64,000 nucleotides of DNA from Streptomyces wuyuanensis (GTDB lineage: Bacteria; Actinomycetota; Actinomycetes; Streptomycetales; Streptomycetaceae): positions 186,001 to 250,000 of the forward strand of contig NZ_FNHI01000005.1 in NCBI RefSeq assembly GCF_900103455.1, written 5' to 3'. The notes under the pieces were generated by a model that made no database searches, was not told the origin of the DNA, and worked only from the letters and a program-made list of their open reading frames with translations. Position 1 is the first letter of the stretch; every line of letters starts with the position of its first letter. This document shows positions 63,989 through 64,000 of the stretch, piece after piece. The translations under genes and the position numbers were made by a program.

Positions 63989-64000
63989 CCCTCCGGCGCT

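Overview
The window is a very GC-rich actinobacterial chromosome segment. Gene content and order match the Streptomyces core chromosome: cimA, acyl-CoA carboxylase beta/epsilon, two conservons, gltX, ndgR-leuCD, an HU protein with a lysine-rich tail, gpsA-ddlA, thiL-thiD, rpmB, recG, rsmD-coaD, rpmF-rnc-mutM, smc, a glucose permease and ftsY. GTG and TTG starts, stop/start overlaps and long GC-rich hairpin terminators fit Streptomyces. Species cannot be fixed from the sequence alone. The left edge cuts cimA; ftsY at the right edge is complete.

Layout. 1-4.1 kb: 3' part of citramalate synthase, a membrane protein with a Gly-rich tail coupled to a small DUF1876 protein, a GNAT acetyltransferase and a DUF2087 protein. 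4.1-11.5 kb: a YceI gene with a two-site operator, then an accessory-looking block with two large secreted polysaccharidases, a GH101 endo-alpha-N-acetylgalactosaminidase and a Tat-type PL8 lyase, separated by a MITE-like element of about 175 bp. 11.6-13.6 kb: accB-accE, closed by two strong hairpins. 13.6-24 kb (minus strand): two tandem four-gene conservons (sensor kinase-like CvnA, roadblock CvnB, DUF742 CvnC, Ras-like GTPase CvnD). Their B and D genes are almost identical while A and C have diverged. A 58-residue ORF with a duplicated ANPRRTTL motif lies just beyond them.

24.7-28.7 kb: a FAH-family gene overlapping gltX, whose N-terminus carries an in-frame insertion resembling a dispersed Streptomyces repeat; a HAD hydrolase; and five tRNA genes (Gln, Glu, Glu, Gln, Glu). 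GluRS charges both tRNA types in organisms using the GatCAB route. 28.7-38.9 kb: a divergent MerR/DUF4188 pair, ndgR divergent from leuCD, hupS, cofC (F420), plsC-gpsA (phospholipid synthesis), ddlA and a DUF3515 lipoprotein. 38.9-51 kb: a RAM-domain protein, thiL-thiD, rpmB, a YloV/FakA-like kinase, recG, rsmD-coaD, a SepIVA/DivIVA-like protein, DUF177-rpmF-rnc and mutM. 51-64 kb: an HxlR regulator overlapping the mutM 3' end, DUF1963 and CAP-domain proteins, acylphosphatase, a small coiled-coil protein, smc, glcP with a LacI-type operator in its promoter, an F420-type LLM oxidoreductase with an NCS1 permease, and ftsY.

All calls rest on motif recognition, frame analysis and knowledge of families; no database search was possible.
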